Shown piece by piece: positions 1 to 8,690 of a DNA stretch of 64,000 nt (positions within the stretch are counted from its first letter, which is position 1; each line of letters starts with the position of its first letter). Position numbers and translations under genes: made by a program. The stretch is from Gemmatimonadota bacterium (GTDB lineage: Bacteria > GCA-2686955). Under the pieces are notes generated by a model that saw only the letters and a program-made list of their open reading frames with translations, searched no databases and had not been told where the DNA came from. The stretch spans positions 1-64,000 of the forward strand of contig NYZA01000120.1 in the NCBI GenBank assembly GCA_002686955.1, in the 5' to 3' direction.

Positions 1-38
1 CTCGGCCGGGGGGATCGGTTGGGCGTCACGCGCTCACT

Positions 39-749
39 CTAGTAGGCCGCGCGACGCCGAAGGACGGCCGGAATCGTGGCGGCCAAGATTCGCAGGTCGG
101 TTCCGAGGTCGCGAATGGCGATGTAGCGCAGATCGTGTGCAACTCGGGCATCGAATCCCTCTTCGCGCGCGCGAGCTATCTGCCACGCCCCGGTCACCCC
201 GGGCGGAACCCGCAGCCGCGCTCGTTGCCACGGCGCGTAACTGCTGGCGGGGAATGAGGTGGGTCGCGGACCGACCACTTTCATGTCGCCCATCAGCACA
301 TTGACGAAGTTTGGGATCTCATCGATCGCGAAGCGCCGTAGGATCCGCCCGACGCCGGTGATGCGCGGATCGTCCGGCACCTTGAAGTCGGGCCAGGCCA
401 CGAGGCTCAGATGGGCGAGCGCGGGTTTCGTCCTTTCCGCCTCGGGAACCATCGTTCTGAATTTCCACAACTTGAAGCGCCGGCCACCGAGGCCGGTCCG
501 CCATTGCCGGAAGAGGATCGGCGCTCTAGGGGCCTCCGCCTTGATCGCCAACGCGATGGCAAGCAAAAGGGGCGCAGTGGAGATCAGGACCGTCACGGCG
601 AAAACCCGATCCAGCCAGAATGAGCGGCGGTCCAGGTCTTCGGCTCGAGGGCTCCAATCCTTCGCAGCCGACACCACCTGCAGAACGTCGCCGATCTTCC
701 GCGCAGAGTCTTGTCGCGTTTCGTCCGAGGGCAGAACCGAAAACTGCAT
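39..749 (-). CDS. Bacterial sugar transferase (polyprenyl-phosphate sugar-1-phosphate transferase)
   Basis: A 236-residue member of the bacterial sugar transferase family, which moves a sugar-1-phosphate from a nucleotide sugar to undecaprenyl phosphate at the inner membrane and starts polysaccharide or glycan assembly. One hydrophobic segment (about residues 45-70) is followed by the typical core: FRQWRTGLGGRRFKLWKFRTM, DPRITGVGRILRRFAIDEIP, the catalytic-type DE pair in that stretch, then MGDMKVVGPRP and PPGVTGAWQI. Only one membrane helix is present, so it is the short PglC/WbaP-core type. The ATG at 749 follows a TAGGA-like site; a TTG two codons upstream is less likely. It is the last gene of a minus-strand run after serC (24-nt gap). 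The sugar substrate cannot be read from sequence. Confidence 0.88.
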   Translation of the reverse strand: MQFSVLPSDETRQDSARKIGDVLQVVSAAKDWSPRAEDLDRRSFWLDRVFAVTVLISTAPLLLAIALAIKAEAPRAPILFRQWRTGLGGRRFKLWKFRTMVPEAERTKPALAHLSLVAWPDFKVPDDPRITGVGRILRRFAIDEIPNFVNVLMGDMKVVGPRPTSFPASSYAPWQRARLRVPPGVTGAWQIARAREEGFDARVAHDLRYIAIRDLGTDLRILAATIPAVLRRRAAY

Positions 750-773
750 GCCCAATCCTAACTAGGTCTGAGG

Positions 774-1859
774 CTATCCATGCTTGCGCTCGAATTCTTG
801 CATGAACGCGACCAAGGTCTCGACCCCAGAACGCGGCATCGCATTGTAGATCGAGGCGCGAATTCCTCCTACCGATCGATGTCCTTTGAGGTTCGTCATT
901 CCTTCGGCTGATGCTTCGGCAACGAACCGCCGCTCCAGTTCCTCGGTCGGCAGGCGGAAAGGAATGTTCATCAGAGAGCGACTCTCCCTCCGCGCGGTTC
1001 CTCGATAGAAAGCCTCTTGGTCGAGAATGTCGTAAATGAACCCGGCCTTCTCCTCATTGGCCCTCTGCATCGAATCGAGTCCACCTTGGCCTTCCACCCA
1101 GCGGGCGACGAGTCCCACGATATAGATCGCCCAGCAGGCCGGAGTATTGTACAGGGAGCCCTTTTCGGCATGGGTTCGATACCGGAGCATCGAGCCGATC
1201 GTCTTGGGGGCTCTGTCCTGCACGTCCTTCCTTATGACCACAAGCGATACTCCCGCCGGTCCCAAGTTCTTCTGCGCACCAGCGTAGATCAGTCCGAATC
1301 TGGTCATGTCAATCGGCTTCGACATGATATCGGACGAGACATCGGCGACCAACGGAACAGAGCCGGTCTCCGGAATGTAGTCCCATTCCGTTCCGTAAAT
1401 AGTGTTGTTCGTGGTGATATGTATGTAGTCGGCTGAGGGATCGAGATCGAGCTCGTTCTGGCGAGGAATTCGAGTATAGGATTCCTCTCGGGAGCTGCCC
1501 GCGATACGAACCTCCCCGACCTTACCGGCCTCCGCGATTGCCTTGGCCGACCAGGCGCCGGTGTCGACATAGTCCGCCCGTCGAGCCTGGAACATCAGAT
1601 TCATCGGCACCATCGAGAATTGTAGGCTCGCACCTCCTTGTAAGAAGAGAATGTCGTGCTCGTCCTCTGCTTGGAGCAAGCGCCGAAGTGTCGCTACAGC
1701 TCCCAGGTGAATCTCGTCGTATGCTGGTGAGCGGTGGCTCATTTCCATGACACTCATTCCGGTGCCCTGGTAGTCCACGAGATCTCGCCGGGCCTCCTCG
1801 AGAACAGATAGAGGCAGAATCGCGGGGCCGGCGCTGAAATTGATGGCGCGCTTTGTCAT
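774..1859 (-). CDS. serC: Phosphoserine aminotransferase
   Basis: A 361-residue class V PLP aminotransferase, the usual SerC length, converting 3-phosphohydroxypyruvate plus glutamate to phosphoserine. Seen: N-terminal INFSAGPAILPLSVLE, the GTGMSVMEMSHRSP motif, the PLP lysine in YAGAQKNLGPAG (about residue 197), and the C-terminal RSVGGIRASIYNAMP phosphate-binding stretch, which is diagnostic for SerC. GGAG lies 9 nt before the ATG. It sits 19 nt after serA, so the first two steps of the phosphorylated serine pathway are co-transcribed. Confidence 0.97.
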   Translation of the reverse strand: MTKRAINFSAGPAILPLSVLEEARRDLVDYQGTGMSVMEMSHRSPAYDEIHLGAVATLRRLLQAEDEHDILFLQGGASLQFSMVPMNLMFQARRADYVDTGAWSAKAIAEAGKVGEVRIAGSSREESYTRIPRQNELDLDPSADYIHITTNNTIYGTEWDYIPETGSVPLVADVSSDIMSKPIDMTRFGLIYAGAQKNLGPAGVSLVVIRKDVQDRAPKTIGSMLRYRTHAEKGSLYNTPACWAIYIVGLVARWVEGQGGLDSMQRANEEKAGFIYDILDQEAFYRGTARRESRSLMNIPFRLPTEELERRFVAEASAEGMTNLKGHRSVGGIRASIYNAMPRSGVETLVAFMQEFERKHG

Positions 1860-1878
1860 TGCTTGTTTCTCCAGTCAC

Positions 1879-3087
1879 TCAGTTATCGAGTGCGTGCACT
1901 TCGACCGCGAGCACATGCTCACTCGCGCGGATCTCCTTCAAGGTTTCGGTCTCGGGATCGCGATCGAGCTCGATGCGCGCTACCGCCGCCTCGCCGCCCA
2001 AGAAGACGACGTTTTCCATCTGCTGAACGTTGATCCGCGCGGCACGGAGCCGATCGAGCACATTTGCCAGAACACCGACTCGATCACGGTGACGAATCAC
2101 GATCACATGTGAAGCCGCTGTTCGGCTGGCGAGATTCACGCAGTTGGGTACATCGCTCTCTTCGATCATAGTCTTCACGATTCGCACCGTTTCGGCAGCG
2201 ACGGCATCCTGGGCCTGGATGGTGGAGGCCCCAATGTGGTGACTCCCCTGCACGCCGGGAAGACGAAAGAGAGAGGAGTCGATTTCGCCGGTCTTGGCGG
2301 ACGGCTCACCCGTGAAAACATCGAGCGCGGCCCGCAGGCGCCCAGATCGCAGATGGCGCTCCAGTGAGGGTTGATCCAGAAGCTCTGCACGTGCCGTGTT
2401 GATAACGAGGGCGCCGTGCGGGAGCGCGCCGAGAACCCTGTCGTCGATCAGGCCGCGCGTCTCATCGTTCAATGCGAGATGGATGCTCATGATATCGCAT
2501 TGTCCAGCAACCTCTTCGGGCGAGCTCGCTCTCATCACACCGCACCTCTCGGCCTCCTCCGACGTCAGGGACCGGCTCCATGCTACGACGTTCATTTCGA
2601 AAGCCTTGGCGCGGGGGATCATCTCGCTCCCGATATTGCCGAGCCCGACGAGACCCAAGGTTTTGCCTTTGATCCCCGCTGCCTTCGCGAACTCCTTCTT
2701 GTTCCAGCGCCCTTTGCGGAGCTCGAGCGCACCATCAACCAATCGTCGATCGGTCGACAACAGGTGGGCGAAGGCTAGCTCGGCGACCGCGACCGCATTC
2801 CTCCCCGGGCAGTTCGCCACATAGATTCCTCGGGCGGAGGCCGCCGAGACATCGATGTTGTTGAAGCCCGCACCGGCCCGGATGATCAGGCCAAGTTTCG
2901 GCGCGCAGTCCAAATGGGCTTCCTCCACGCGCGTGCTGCGCACGATGAGCACCTCGGGATTCTCGCCCGCCAGCGCTTCTTTGAGAGGTTCGCCGTTGAG
3001 CTCCGGATCACAGGTCAGGTCGCAGCCGAGCGCGCGCATTGCTTCGAGCCCGGTCTCGGGAAACTTGTCCGCCAAGAGGATTCTCAT
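1879..3087 (-). CDS. serA: D-3-phosphoglycerate dehydrogenase with ACT domain
   Basis: 402 residues. N-terminal catalytic and Rossmann domains show VRSTRVEEAHLDCAPKLGLI, the NAD-binding GLVGLGNIGSEM (about 144-155), the catalytic-type Arg in NTARAELLDQ, and the His in GSHHIGAST. The last 75 or so residues (from SHVIVIRHRDRVGVLANVLD) form an ACT domain, suggesting serine-type feedback. This is the short type without the intervening allosteric substrate-binding domain. It oxidises 3-phosphoglycerate to 3-phosphohydroxypyruvate. AAAGGA lies 6 nt before the ATG. It stands between the DUF1015 gene and serC. Confidence 0.96.
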   Translation of the reverse strand: MRILLADKFPETGLEAMRALGCDLTCDPELNGEPLKEALAGENPEVLIVRSTRVEEAHLDCAPKLGLIIRAGAGFNNIDVSAASARGIYVANCPGRNAVAVAELAFAHLLSTDRRLVDGALELRKGRWNKKEFAKAAGIKGKTLGLVGLGNIGSEMIPRAKAFEMNVVAWSRSLTSEEAERCGVMRASSPEEVAGQCDIMSIHLALNDETRGLIDDRVLGALPHGALVINTARAELLDQPSLERHLRSGRLRAALDVFTGEPSAKTGEIDSSLFRLPGVQGSHHIGASTIQAQDAVAAETVRIVKTMIEESDVPNCVNLASRTAASHVIVIRHRDRVGVLANVLDRLRAARINVQQMENVVFLGGEAAVARIELDRDPETETLKEIRASEHVLAVEVHALDN

Positions 3088-3131
3088 GCTCGTCCTTTCA
3101 GGCCGTCTCGGCCCGACTCATGTCTTTTCTT

Positions 3132-4361
3132 TCAAAACAGGTGGATGACCAATCCCGATCGGAGCTTGGGTTCGAACCACGTCGATTTCGGGGGAAGGAC
3201 CCTGCCCGCGTCGGCGACCGCCATCAGTTGGTCGACGCTGAGTGGATGGAGCGAGAATGCAATCCCCGACCCACGGCGGTCCACCCTTCTCTGAAGCTCG
3301 GTCGTTCCCCGAATCCCTCCGACGAATTCGATCCGTTTCGATGTGCGAGGGTCGGAGATGCCCAGCAGAGGCCCCAGTACGGTGGATTGGAGGATCGCGG
3401 CATCGAGCGAGGCGACAGGGTCGGGGTCGGCCAATGCGGACCTTGGCGCGCGCAGACCGTACCAACGGCCCCCCAAATAGGCGGAGAAGTGTCCGCGTCG
3501 GGGTGGGATCGACGCCGCGTCTTCGACGATCTCGAACACTGCGTCCAGATTCGAAAGCAGTTCGTCGGTGGTGTGCTCGGCCAGGTCGTGAACGATTCGA
3601 TTGTAGGCCAGGATTCGCAGCTGATCCGCCGGGAAGAGAACGGCAAGAAAGCGATCGTACTCGCCGCCCTTTCCGCCGGCCTCCTGGACATCACGAAGCA
3701 CAGCTCTCGCGCGGCTCGCCGAGGCCGCACGATGGTGGCCATCCGCCACGTACAGAGAGGGGACCAGCTCGAACGCCCGCTCGAATGGACTGGAGTCGAC
3801 GACCCGCCAGACCGCATGGGCGATGCCGTCGGGGGCCATGAAATCGTAGACCGGCTCGGTGGACTCGATCACTTCTCTCACCATTCGGTCGACCGTGGGC
3901 TCACCGCGGTAGGTGAGGAATACCGGCCCCGCATGCGCGCGTAGCGAGAGTAGGTGCTTGGTGCGATCGTTTTCTTTCTCGGGTCGCGTCGTCTCATGCT
4001 TCTTGATCGTATCGGCGTCGTACTCGTCCACCGAGCAGCAGCCGACCACACCGACCTGGGTGTGCGCGCCCATCTTCTGGCGATAGAGGTAGAGCGCCGG
4101 TTCATCGTCCTGGACGAGTACTCGCGAGGCGATCAATCGATCCAGGTTCGTGCGCCCTTGTTGGTAGACGGACTCGTCGTACGGATCGGTTCCTTCCTCG
4201 AGGTCTATTTCGGGGCGAACGACGCGGAGGAAGCTCCGATCGTTCCCCGCGGCCAGGGCGCGAGCCTCTTCTGTGTCAACGACATCGTAGGGAACGCTCG
4301 CCACGCTCGCCGCTTGCGCGGGATCGGGGCGGACGGCTGCGAAGGGGCGAAGGATGGCCAT
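3132..4361 (-). CDS. DUF1015 family protein linked to serine biosynthesis
   Basis: 409 residues of the DUF1015 family, starting MAILRPFAAVRPDP, typical for the family. Also typical are VPYDVVDTEEARALA, PYDES, LYLYRQ, KKHETTRPEKENDRTKHLLSLRAHAGPVFLTY (read in two parts) and VADGHHRAASASRA. The ATG at 4361 follows AGGAG by 9 nt; the open frame continues about 100 codons upstream, but that part overlaps the neighbouring lipoprotein gene and its terminator and is not family-like. The gene precedes serA by 44 nt in one operon with serC. The family is often found next to serA/serC. No phosphoserine phosphatase is present here, so a role in that step is possible but is only inference. Confidence 0.9.
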   Translation of the reverse strand: MAILRPFAAVRPDPAQAASVASVPYDVVDTEEARALAAGNDRSFLRVVRPEIDLEEGTDPYDESVYQQGRTNLDRLIASRVLVQDDEPALYLYRQKMGAHTQVGVVGCCSVDEYDADTIKKHETTRPEKENDRTKHLLSLRAHAGPVFLTYRGEPTVDRMVREVIESTEPVYDFMAPDGIAHAVWRVVDSSPFERAFELVPSLYVADGHHRAASASRARAVLRDVQEAGGKGGEYDRFLAVLFPADQLRILAYNRIVHDLAEHTTDELLSNLDAVFEIVEDAASIPPRRGHFSAYLGGRWYGLRAPRSALADPDPVASLDAAILQSTVLGPLLGISDPRTSKRIEFVGGIRGTTELQRRVDRRGSGIAFSLHPLSVDQLMAVADAGRVLPPKSTWFEPKLRSGLVIHLF

Positions 4362-4444
4362 GGGCGAATACTCCTGTCGTCGCGACGATCTGGGTTGGAG
4401 GAGCCTTCTCGGGGATCGTATCCCCAGGGAACTCGAATCGACCG

Positions 4445-4481
4445 TACACAACAAAGAGCCCGCGAAGAAACAACTTCGCGG
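4445..4481 (-). terminator. Rho-independent-type terminator after the lipoprotein gene
   Basis: A perfect 8-bp stem (CCGCGAAG at 4460-4467 with CTTCGCGG at 4474-4481) and a 6-nt loop. Read on the minus strand it is followed by GCTCTTTGTTGT. It lies 29 nt past the lipoprotein stop and about 100 nt before the DUF1015 start, so it should separate the two transcripts. Confidence 0.6.
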
Positions 4482-4509
4482 ACCCTCGGCTCGGTCTTCC
4501 TCGCGAGCT

Positions 4510-5319
4510 TTATGGCTCGACGTGGTACGGCATGCCCCATGCGGCAGCGGAGTACGGGGACGTTTCGTCCGTGATCGCTTCGTGGTCGAAGAGATCGACA
4601 TAGGTGAAATAGCGCCCTGCTTCGTCGGGCGCGTTGTAGACGTTTCGGAGCTCGGTCGCATTGACCGGATCGAGCAGTCTTTGCGAGAGCGGTGTCACAT
4701 CTGCGGTGAGCTGGTGGATCACTCCGACTACGTCGGAATCGTTGGCCTCGACCGTGACCGTGATCTCCTCGCCGGGGGCGAAAGTAAGGACCCCGACATC
4801 ATGGAGCGCATCCAGATCGTCGAAGACCACAGTGTGGTCGCCCCACATGACCGTCACCCGAACGATCTCGGTCTCCCCATCTTCCGATCGCCCCTCGTAG
4901 ATCGAAACTTGATCCAGGTTCCACTTGCCGCCGGCGTTTTCTCTGGCGACGACATTGCGCGACGCGACGTCGTTCGAAATCGATTTGTTGTAGGTCGATC
5001 CATCATCGAGGACGACCTCGAGCTCGCCCGAGGCGGTCCTGAGCACCTCGGCATCGGCGCGATCCCCCTCCCTTTGAATGGAATAGTCCGTATCGACATC
5101 ATCGTAGTTTCGCCCGAAAGACGCGATGCCCTCGGTTGAAATTGCGAGGTCCGGGCTCTGCTCCGCGTCCCAGCTCAGCGCGACACCGGACCCACCGTCG
5201 TCGTTGATGCCGTTGCGAACCAGGTCGTCGATCGAATCGCCCAGCAGGCCCTCCCCGCAGCCCGCGAGAATCAGGCCCGCGGCCAAGGTTGTGCTCGTTG
5301 CTCCGGTAGCTCGTCTCAT
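4510..5319 (-). CDS. Unknown lipoprotein
   Basis: 269 residues, not recognised. MRRATGATSTTLAAGLILAGC is a lipoprotein signal with lipobox LAGC (Cys about residue 21). The mature part is very acidic (many Asp/Glu), with no further Cys, and seems rich in beta strands: SVYEGRSEDGETEIVRVTV-like stretches, a DDGS and a VTVEANDSD segment. I chose the ATG at 5319 because GAGGAA lies 4-9 nt upstream; the ATG at 5340 has no such site and gives a poor signal peptide. It probably acts at the cell envelope. It has its own terminator and is divergent from the oxidase operon. Confidence 0.75.
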   Translation of the reverse strand: MRRATGATSTTLAAGLILAGCGEGLLGDSIDDLVRNGINDDGGSGVALSWDAEQSPDLAISTEGIASFGRNYDDVDTDYSIQREGDRADAEVLRTASGELEVVLDDGSTYNKSISNDVASRNVVARENAGGKWNLDQVSIYEGRSEDGETEIVRVTVMWGDHTVVFDDLDALHDVGVLTFAPGEEITVTVEANDSDVVGVIHQLTADVTPLSQRLLDPVNATELRNVYNAPDEAGRYFTYVDLFDHEAITDETSPYSAAAWGMPYHVEP

Positions 5320-5340
5320 GTTCTTCCTCGATTCAGTCAT

Positions 5341-5580
5341 GCGTTTCGCGCCACCGTCGATCGCCGGCTGATGGGCGGTGGCGAGAACTGCGCGTTGATG
5401 TTAAGCCGACTTGGGCCGACCGAGGGTCCACCTTGTGCAGGGAATGTGCCAACATGCTACTCGTTGATAGACAACGGCTAAAGGTCTGCAACCCGGCGTG
5501 CCTGCCCTCTCTGAAGGACGCCGGTGCTCTGTTTTCGGTCGCTGTTTTCCGGATCAACCGGATGGCGATCAAGGAAAGGG
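5341..5580. other. Intergenic region between divergent transcripts
   Basis: Upstream region of the lipoprotein gene. On the minus strand a weak promoter-like pair is visible (TTGCAG 5486-5491 and TATCAA 5464-5469, 16-nt spacing) that would start transcription about 137 nt before the lipoprotein gene. I see no ORF, RNA gene or strong hairpin in it. Confidence 0.3.
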
Positions 5581-5609
5581 TTGACTTGGGTAGAGGCCCT
5601 GCTTATGAT
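5581..5609 (+). promoter_or_regulatory. Sigma70-type promoter of the cytochrome oxidase operon
   Basis: TTGACT at 5581-5586, a spacer of exactly 17 nt, then TATGAT at 5604-5609: five of six consensus bases at both -35 and -10. Transcription would start near 5616, about 85 nt before the subunit II gene. No other good promoter is visible in the gap. Confidence 0.62.
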
Positions 5610-5617
5610 GCTGGTCA

Positions 5618-5644
5618 TTGATTCGCATCATTGATCATCATCAA
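5618..5644 (+). promoter_or_regulatory. Tandem FNR-type operators in the oxidase leader
   Basis: Two abutting palindromes: TTGATTCGCATCAT (5618-5631, 9 of 10 match to TTGAT-N4-ATCAA) and TTGATCATCATCAA (5631-5644, 10 of 10). Their centres are 13 bp apart. They lie from about +3 to +29 relative to the predicted start, a position expected to block transcription. The operon encodes a Crp/Fnr family protein (10883-11608) whose recognition helix keeps Glu and Arg at the positions that read TTGAT in FNR. Confidence 0.6.
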
Positions 5645-5701
5645 TCCTATCGGCTCGCCGGTGCTCACTGACGGCTCGTGACGAGCCTCCAGGAAGGTCA
5701 G

Positions 5702-6379
5702 ATGCTCGACTTCTTGCCTGAGAACATCTCCAGCTTTGGTGGAGAGATCGATGGAGTGATCACCTACATCTGGCGGATCATCCTCGCCTGGCTCGTCGCC
5801 ACCGAGGCGGTCTTGGTCTACCTGCTCGTCCGGTATCGTCGGCGAGAGGGGAGGCGCGCCGCATGGCTGCCGGCGACCACCTGGCGAGCCAAAGCATGGA
5901 TATTGGTTCCCGCCGTGTTCGTGACGATCTGTGACATCGGGATCGAGGCGCGGAGTGCTCCAGTGTGGGATGAAGTGAAGCTGGAGCTGCCGGAACCAGA
6001 TCTGCTCATTCGCGTCACTGGTCGCCAGTTCGTCTGGACCTTCACCTACGCCGGTCCTGATGGAGAGCTCGATACGGCCGACGACTTCGAAGCGATCACC
6101 GATCTCTATGTTCCGCGCGACCGAGTCGTTCGGTTTCAACTCGAGTCGGCCGATGTATTGCACTCCTTCTGGGTACCGGTCTTGCGTCTGAAGCAAGATG
6201 CAGTGCCGGGGCGCAGCATACCGGGCTGGTTCGAGGCGACCGCCGACGGTCGATACGAGATCGCTTGCGCCGAGCTTTGCGGAGCATCTCATACGGCGAT
6301 GCGGGGACGACTCACGGTTCAACCGCCTGAAATCTTCGATGCATGGTCTTCGACGATGGCCGAGCAACAGTCCCTTTAG
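5702..6379 (+). CDS. coxB: Cytochrome c oxidase subunit II (CuA)
   Basis: 225 residues. Two N-terminal membrane helices (about 17-45 and 60-82) precede a periplasmic cupredoxin domain. The CuA site is complete: His in SADVLHSFWVP, then CAELCGASHTAM giving C-x3-C-x3-H-x2-M. There is no fused cytochrome c domain, so electrons must come from a separate cytochrome, plausibly the dihaem lipoprotein of the same operon. The ATG at 5702 follows AGGAAGG by 4 nt; an in-frame GTG at 5678 lies before that site. First gene of the operon. Confidence 0.95.
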   Translation: MLDFLPENISSFGGEIDGVITYIWRIILAWLVATEAVLVYLLVRYRRREGRRAAWLPATTWRAKAWILVPAVFVTICDIGIEARSAPVWDEVKLELPEPDLLIRVTGRQFVWTFTYAGPDGELDTADDFEAITDLYVPRDRVVRFQLESADVLHSFWVPVLRLKQDAVPGRSIPGWFEATADGRYEIACAELCGASHTAMRGRLTVQPPEIFDAWSSTMAEQQSL

Positions 6380-6392
6380 GAGACGCGAGACG

Positions 6393-8099
6393 ATGAGCCA
6401 CGGCGAACCCGAGAGCTTCGTTCGAAAATACATATTCAGCGTCGATCACAAGGTGATCGCAAAGCAGTATATGATCACGGGGCTGTTCATGGCACTGCTC
6501 GGCGGCTTTCTGGCATATGCGCTTCGAAGCCAGCTCGCCTGGCCGGGGGACTCGATCGTTGGGCTGGGAGTGATCGCCCCCCATGCGTACAATTCAGTAG
6601 TCACCTTGCACGGCACCATCATGGTCTTTTGGGTGGCGATGCCGATTCTTGTCGCCGGGTTCGGAAATCTCTTGGTGCCCTTGATGGTGGGTGCGGAAGA
6701 TATGGCCTTCCCCCGCCTCAACATGCTCTCCTACTGGGTCTTTTTTCTCAGCACAATTGTAATCATCGCGTCGTTCTTCGTGCCTGGGGGCGCCGCAGGC
6801 GGAGGTTGGACCGCCTATCCGCCTCTGAGCGGAACGGTACACGCATCAGGCGTCAACTGGGGCATGAACCTGTGGATTCTCGCGGTCGCGCTCGAATTCG
6901 TCGCTTTTCTCATCGGCGGAATCAACATCATTACCACCGGGATCAACATGCGGGTGCCCGGCATGTCGATGTGGGACCTGCCGCTCTTTGTATGGGAAGA
7001 GCTCATAGCAAGCATCGTTTTTTTGCTGGCGGTGGGACCGTTGATCGCAGGTGCGGTTATGTTGTTGCTGGATCGATCCTTCGGCACAGGCTTCTACGCG
7101 CCCTCGGCAGGCGGAGATCCGCTGCTATTCCAGCACCTATTCTGGTTCTTTGGACATCCCGAAGTTTACGTACTGCTGCTTCCCGCGCTCGGCATAATGG
7201 GTGAGGTGCTGTGTGCATTCTCGCGAAAAACGATCTTCGGCTATCGCACGATCGTATGGTCGGTGATCAGTGCGGGCCTGCTCAGCTTCGTCGTATGGGC
7301 GCATCACCAGTTCGTCAGCGGTCTCGATCCACGTCTAGCGTTCCCTTTCAGTGTGACGACGATTCTGATCTCTGTGCCCTTTGCTGTTCACCTCTTCGCT
7401 TTCATAGCAACACTGTACAAGGCATCCATCCGGTTTACCGTCGCGATGGCGTTCACGCTGGCGATGATTGCACTGTTCATGATCGGCGGCGTGACCGGAG
7501 TCATCAATGGATCCGCCGCCGCGGATATCTTCATTCACGACACATATTTCGTCGTCGCTCATTTCCACTACACCCTGGTGCCGATCGTCTTTTTCGCGAC
7601 CTTCTCCGGCATCTACTTCTGGTATCCGAAGCTCTTTGGGCGACTCATGAACGAGGGATTGGGCTGGGTCCATTTTGCCGGCACCTTCTTCTTTTTCAAT
7701 TTGACCTTCATTCCGCAATTCGCGCTCGGCTTGATGGGGCATCACAGGAGGATCGCCAATCCACAGATCTTCGAGTTCCTGCGGGACGGGCAAGGGCTGC
7801 AAGTTCTCTCGACCATTGGAGTGATCGGCTTGCTGGCTGCACAGGTGCCCTTTGTCTACAATTTCTTCGCCAGCATGGTTCGGGGGAAACCGGCCGGCCG
7901 GAATCCCTGGGAGGCGACTACCCTGGAGTGGGCAACCGCGTCTCCGCCGCCGCATGGGAATTTTGACGAGCCGCAAACCGCATACCGCGGGCCCTACGTC
8001 TACAGTCCGCCAGGCGAGGGGCCTGATTGGATTCCGCAATTCGAGCCACCGGCCGAAGCGCTCGAGCCCGACACCGCAATCTCCGAAACCGCGAGCTGA
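6393..8099 (+). CDS. coxA: Cytochrome c oxidase subunit I (haem-copper oxidase, A type)
   Basis: 568 residues, twelve-helix core. It starts MSHGEPESFVRKYIFSVDHK, the usual subunit I opening. Seen: the low-spin haem His in HAYNSVVTLHGT, GHPEVY (CuB His, the Tyr of the His-Tyr cross-link and the Glu of the D-type channel), HHQF (CuB His pair) and HDTYFVVAHFHYTLV (haem ligands). It reduces oxygen at a haem-CuB centre and pumps protons. The ATG at 6393 follows AGGAGACG; the open frame extends upstream only as antiframe of coxB. Confidence 0.97.
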   Translation: MSHGEPESFVRKYIFSVDHKVIAKQYMITGLFMALLGGFLAYALRSQLAWPGDSIVGLGVIAPHAYNSVVTLHGTIMVFWVAMPILVAGFGNLLVPLMVGAEDMAFPRLNMLSYWVFFLSTIVIIASFFVPGGAAGGGWTAYPPLSGTVHASGVNWGMNLWILAVALEFVAFLIGGINIITTGINMRVPGMSMWDLPLFVWEELIASIVFLLAVGPLIAGAVMLLLDRSFGTGFYAPSAGGDPLLFQHLFWFFGHPEVYVLLLPALGIMGEVLCAFSRKTIFGYRTIVWSVISAGLLSFVVWAHHQFVSGLDPRLAFPFSVTTILISVPFAVHLFAFIATLYKASIRFTVAMAFTLAMIALFMIGGVTGVINGSAAADIFIHDTYFVVAHFHYTLVPIVFFATFSGIYFWYPKLFGRLMNEGLGWVHFAGTFFFFNLTFIPQFALGLMGHHRRIANPQIFEFLRDGQGLQVLSTIGVIGLLAAQVPFVYNFFASMVRGKPAGRNPWEATTLEWATASPPPHGNFDEPQTAYRGPYVYSPPGEGPDWIPQFEPPAEALEPDTAISETAS

Positions 8100-8102
8100 A
8101 CC

Positions 8103-8684
8103 GTGACCAATTCAGCGATCATCGAGCAGCCGATGGAAACCGCTACGGAATTGCCGAATTCGCGCATGGCGATCTGGTGGTTTCTCGCCTCGGAAGTCGC
8201 CATCTTTGGTGGACTCATCGTGGCCTATGTTCTCGTGCGCTTGCACCACCCGGAGTGGGGGGAGTACGCGTCGCACACGATCAACGCGGCGGGCGCGATC
8301 AATACGATGGTCTTGCTCACGAGCAGCCTGGCCGTCGTGCTCGCCCACCAAGCCGTGGAAGAGGGGAAATTGGAGAAGGCGTCGAAGCTGCTCCTGACAA
8401 CCGTTGCTTTCGGTTTGGTGTTTCTGGCAATCAAGGCCTACGAGTACACCCACGAGCTTCATGCGGGCTTCACCCCGGTGACCAACCTCTTCTGGTCGTT
8501 CTACTACTTGATGACCGGATTGCACGGCTTGCATGTCGTCGGAGGGATGATTGCCATGATCGCCGTATCTCGGAGTGTGCGGCGAGGAGAGCATAGTGCG
8601 CGGGTCGAATGCGTCGGCATGTATTGGCATCTGGTCGACATCGTCTGGATCTTCCTCTTTCCACTCCTCTATCTGGCCTCGTGA
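8103..8684 (+). CDS. coxC: Haem-copper oxidase subunit III, first copy
   Basis: 193 residues with five predicted membrane helices. Family motifs: MAIWWFLASEVAIFGGLIVAY (residues 22-42), LKAYEYTHE-type segment (AIKAYEYTHELHAG), FYYLMTGLHGLHVVGG, and the C-terminal YWHLVDIVWIFLFPLLYL. The start is a GTG 3 nt after coxA with no strong ribosome site, suggesting coupled translation. A second, divergent subunit III gene lies two genes on. Confidence 0.93.
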   Translation: MTNSAIIEQPMETATELPNSRMAIWWFLASEVAIFGGLIVAYVLVRLHHPEWGEYASHTINAAGAINTMVLLTSSLAVVLAHQAVEEGKLEKASKLLLTTVAFGLVFLAIKAYEYTHELHAGFTPVTNLFWSFYYLMTGLHGLHVVGGMIAMIAVSRSVRRGEHSARVECVGMYWHLVDIVWIFLFPLLYLAS

Positions 8685-8690
8685 GGACAC

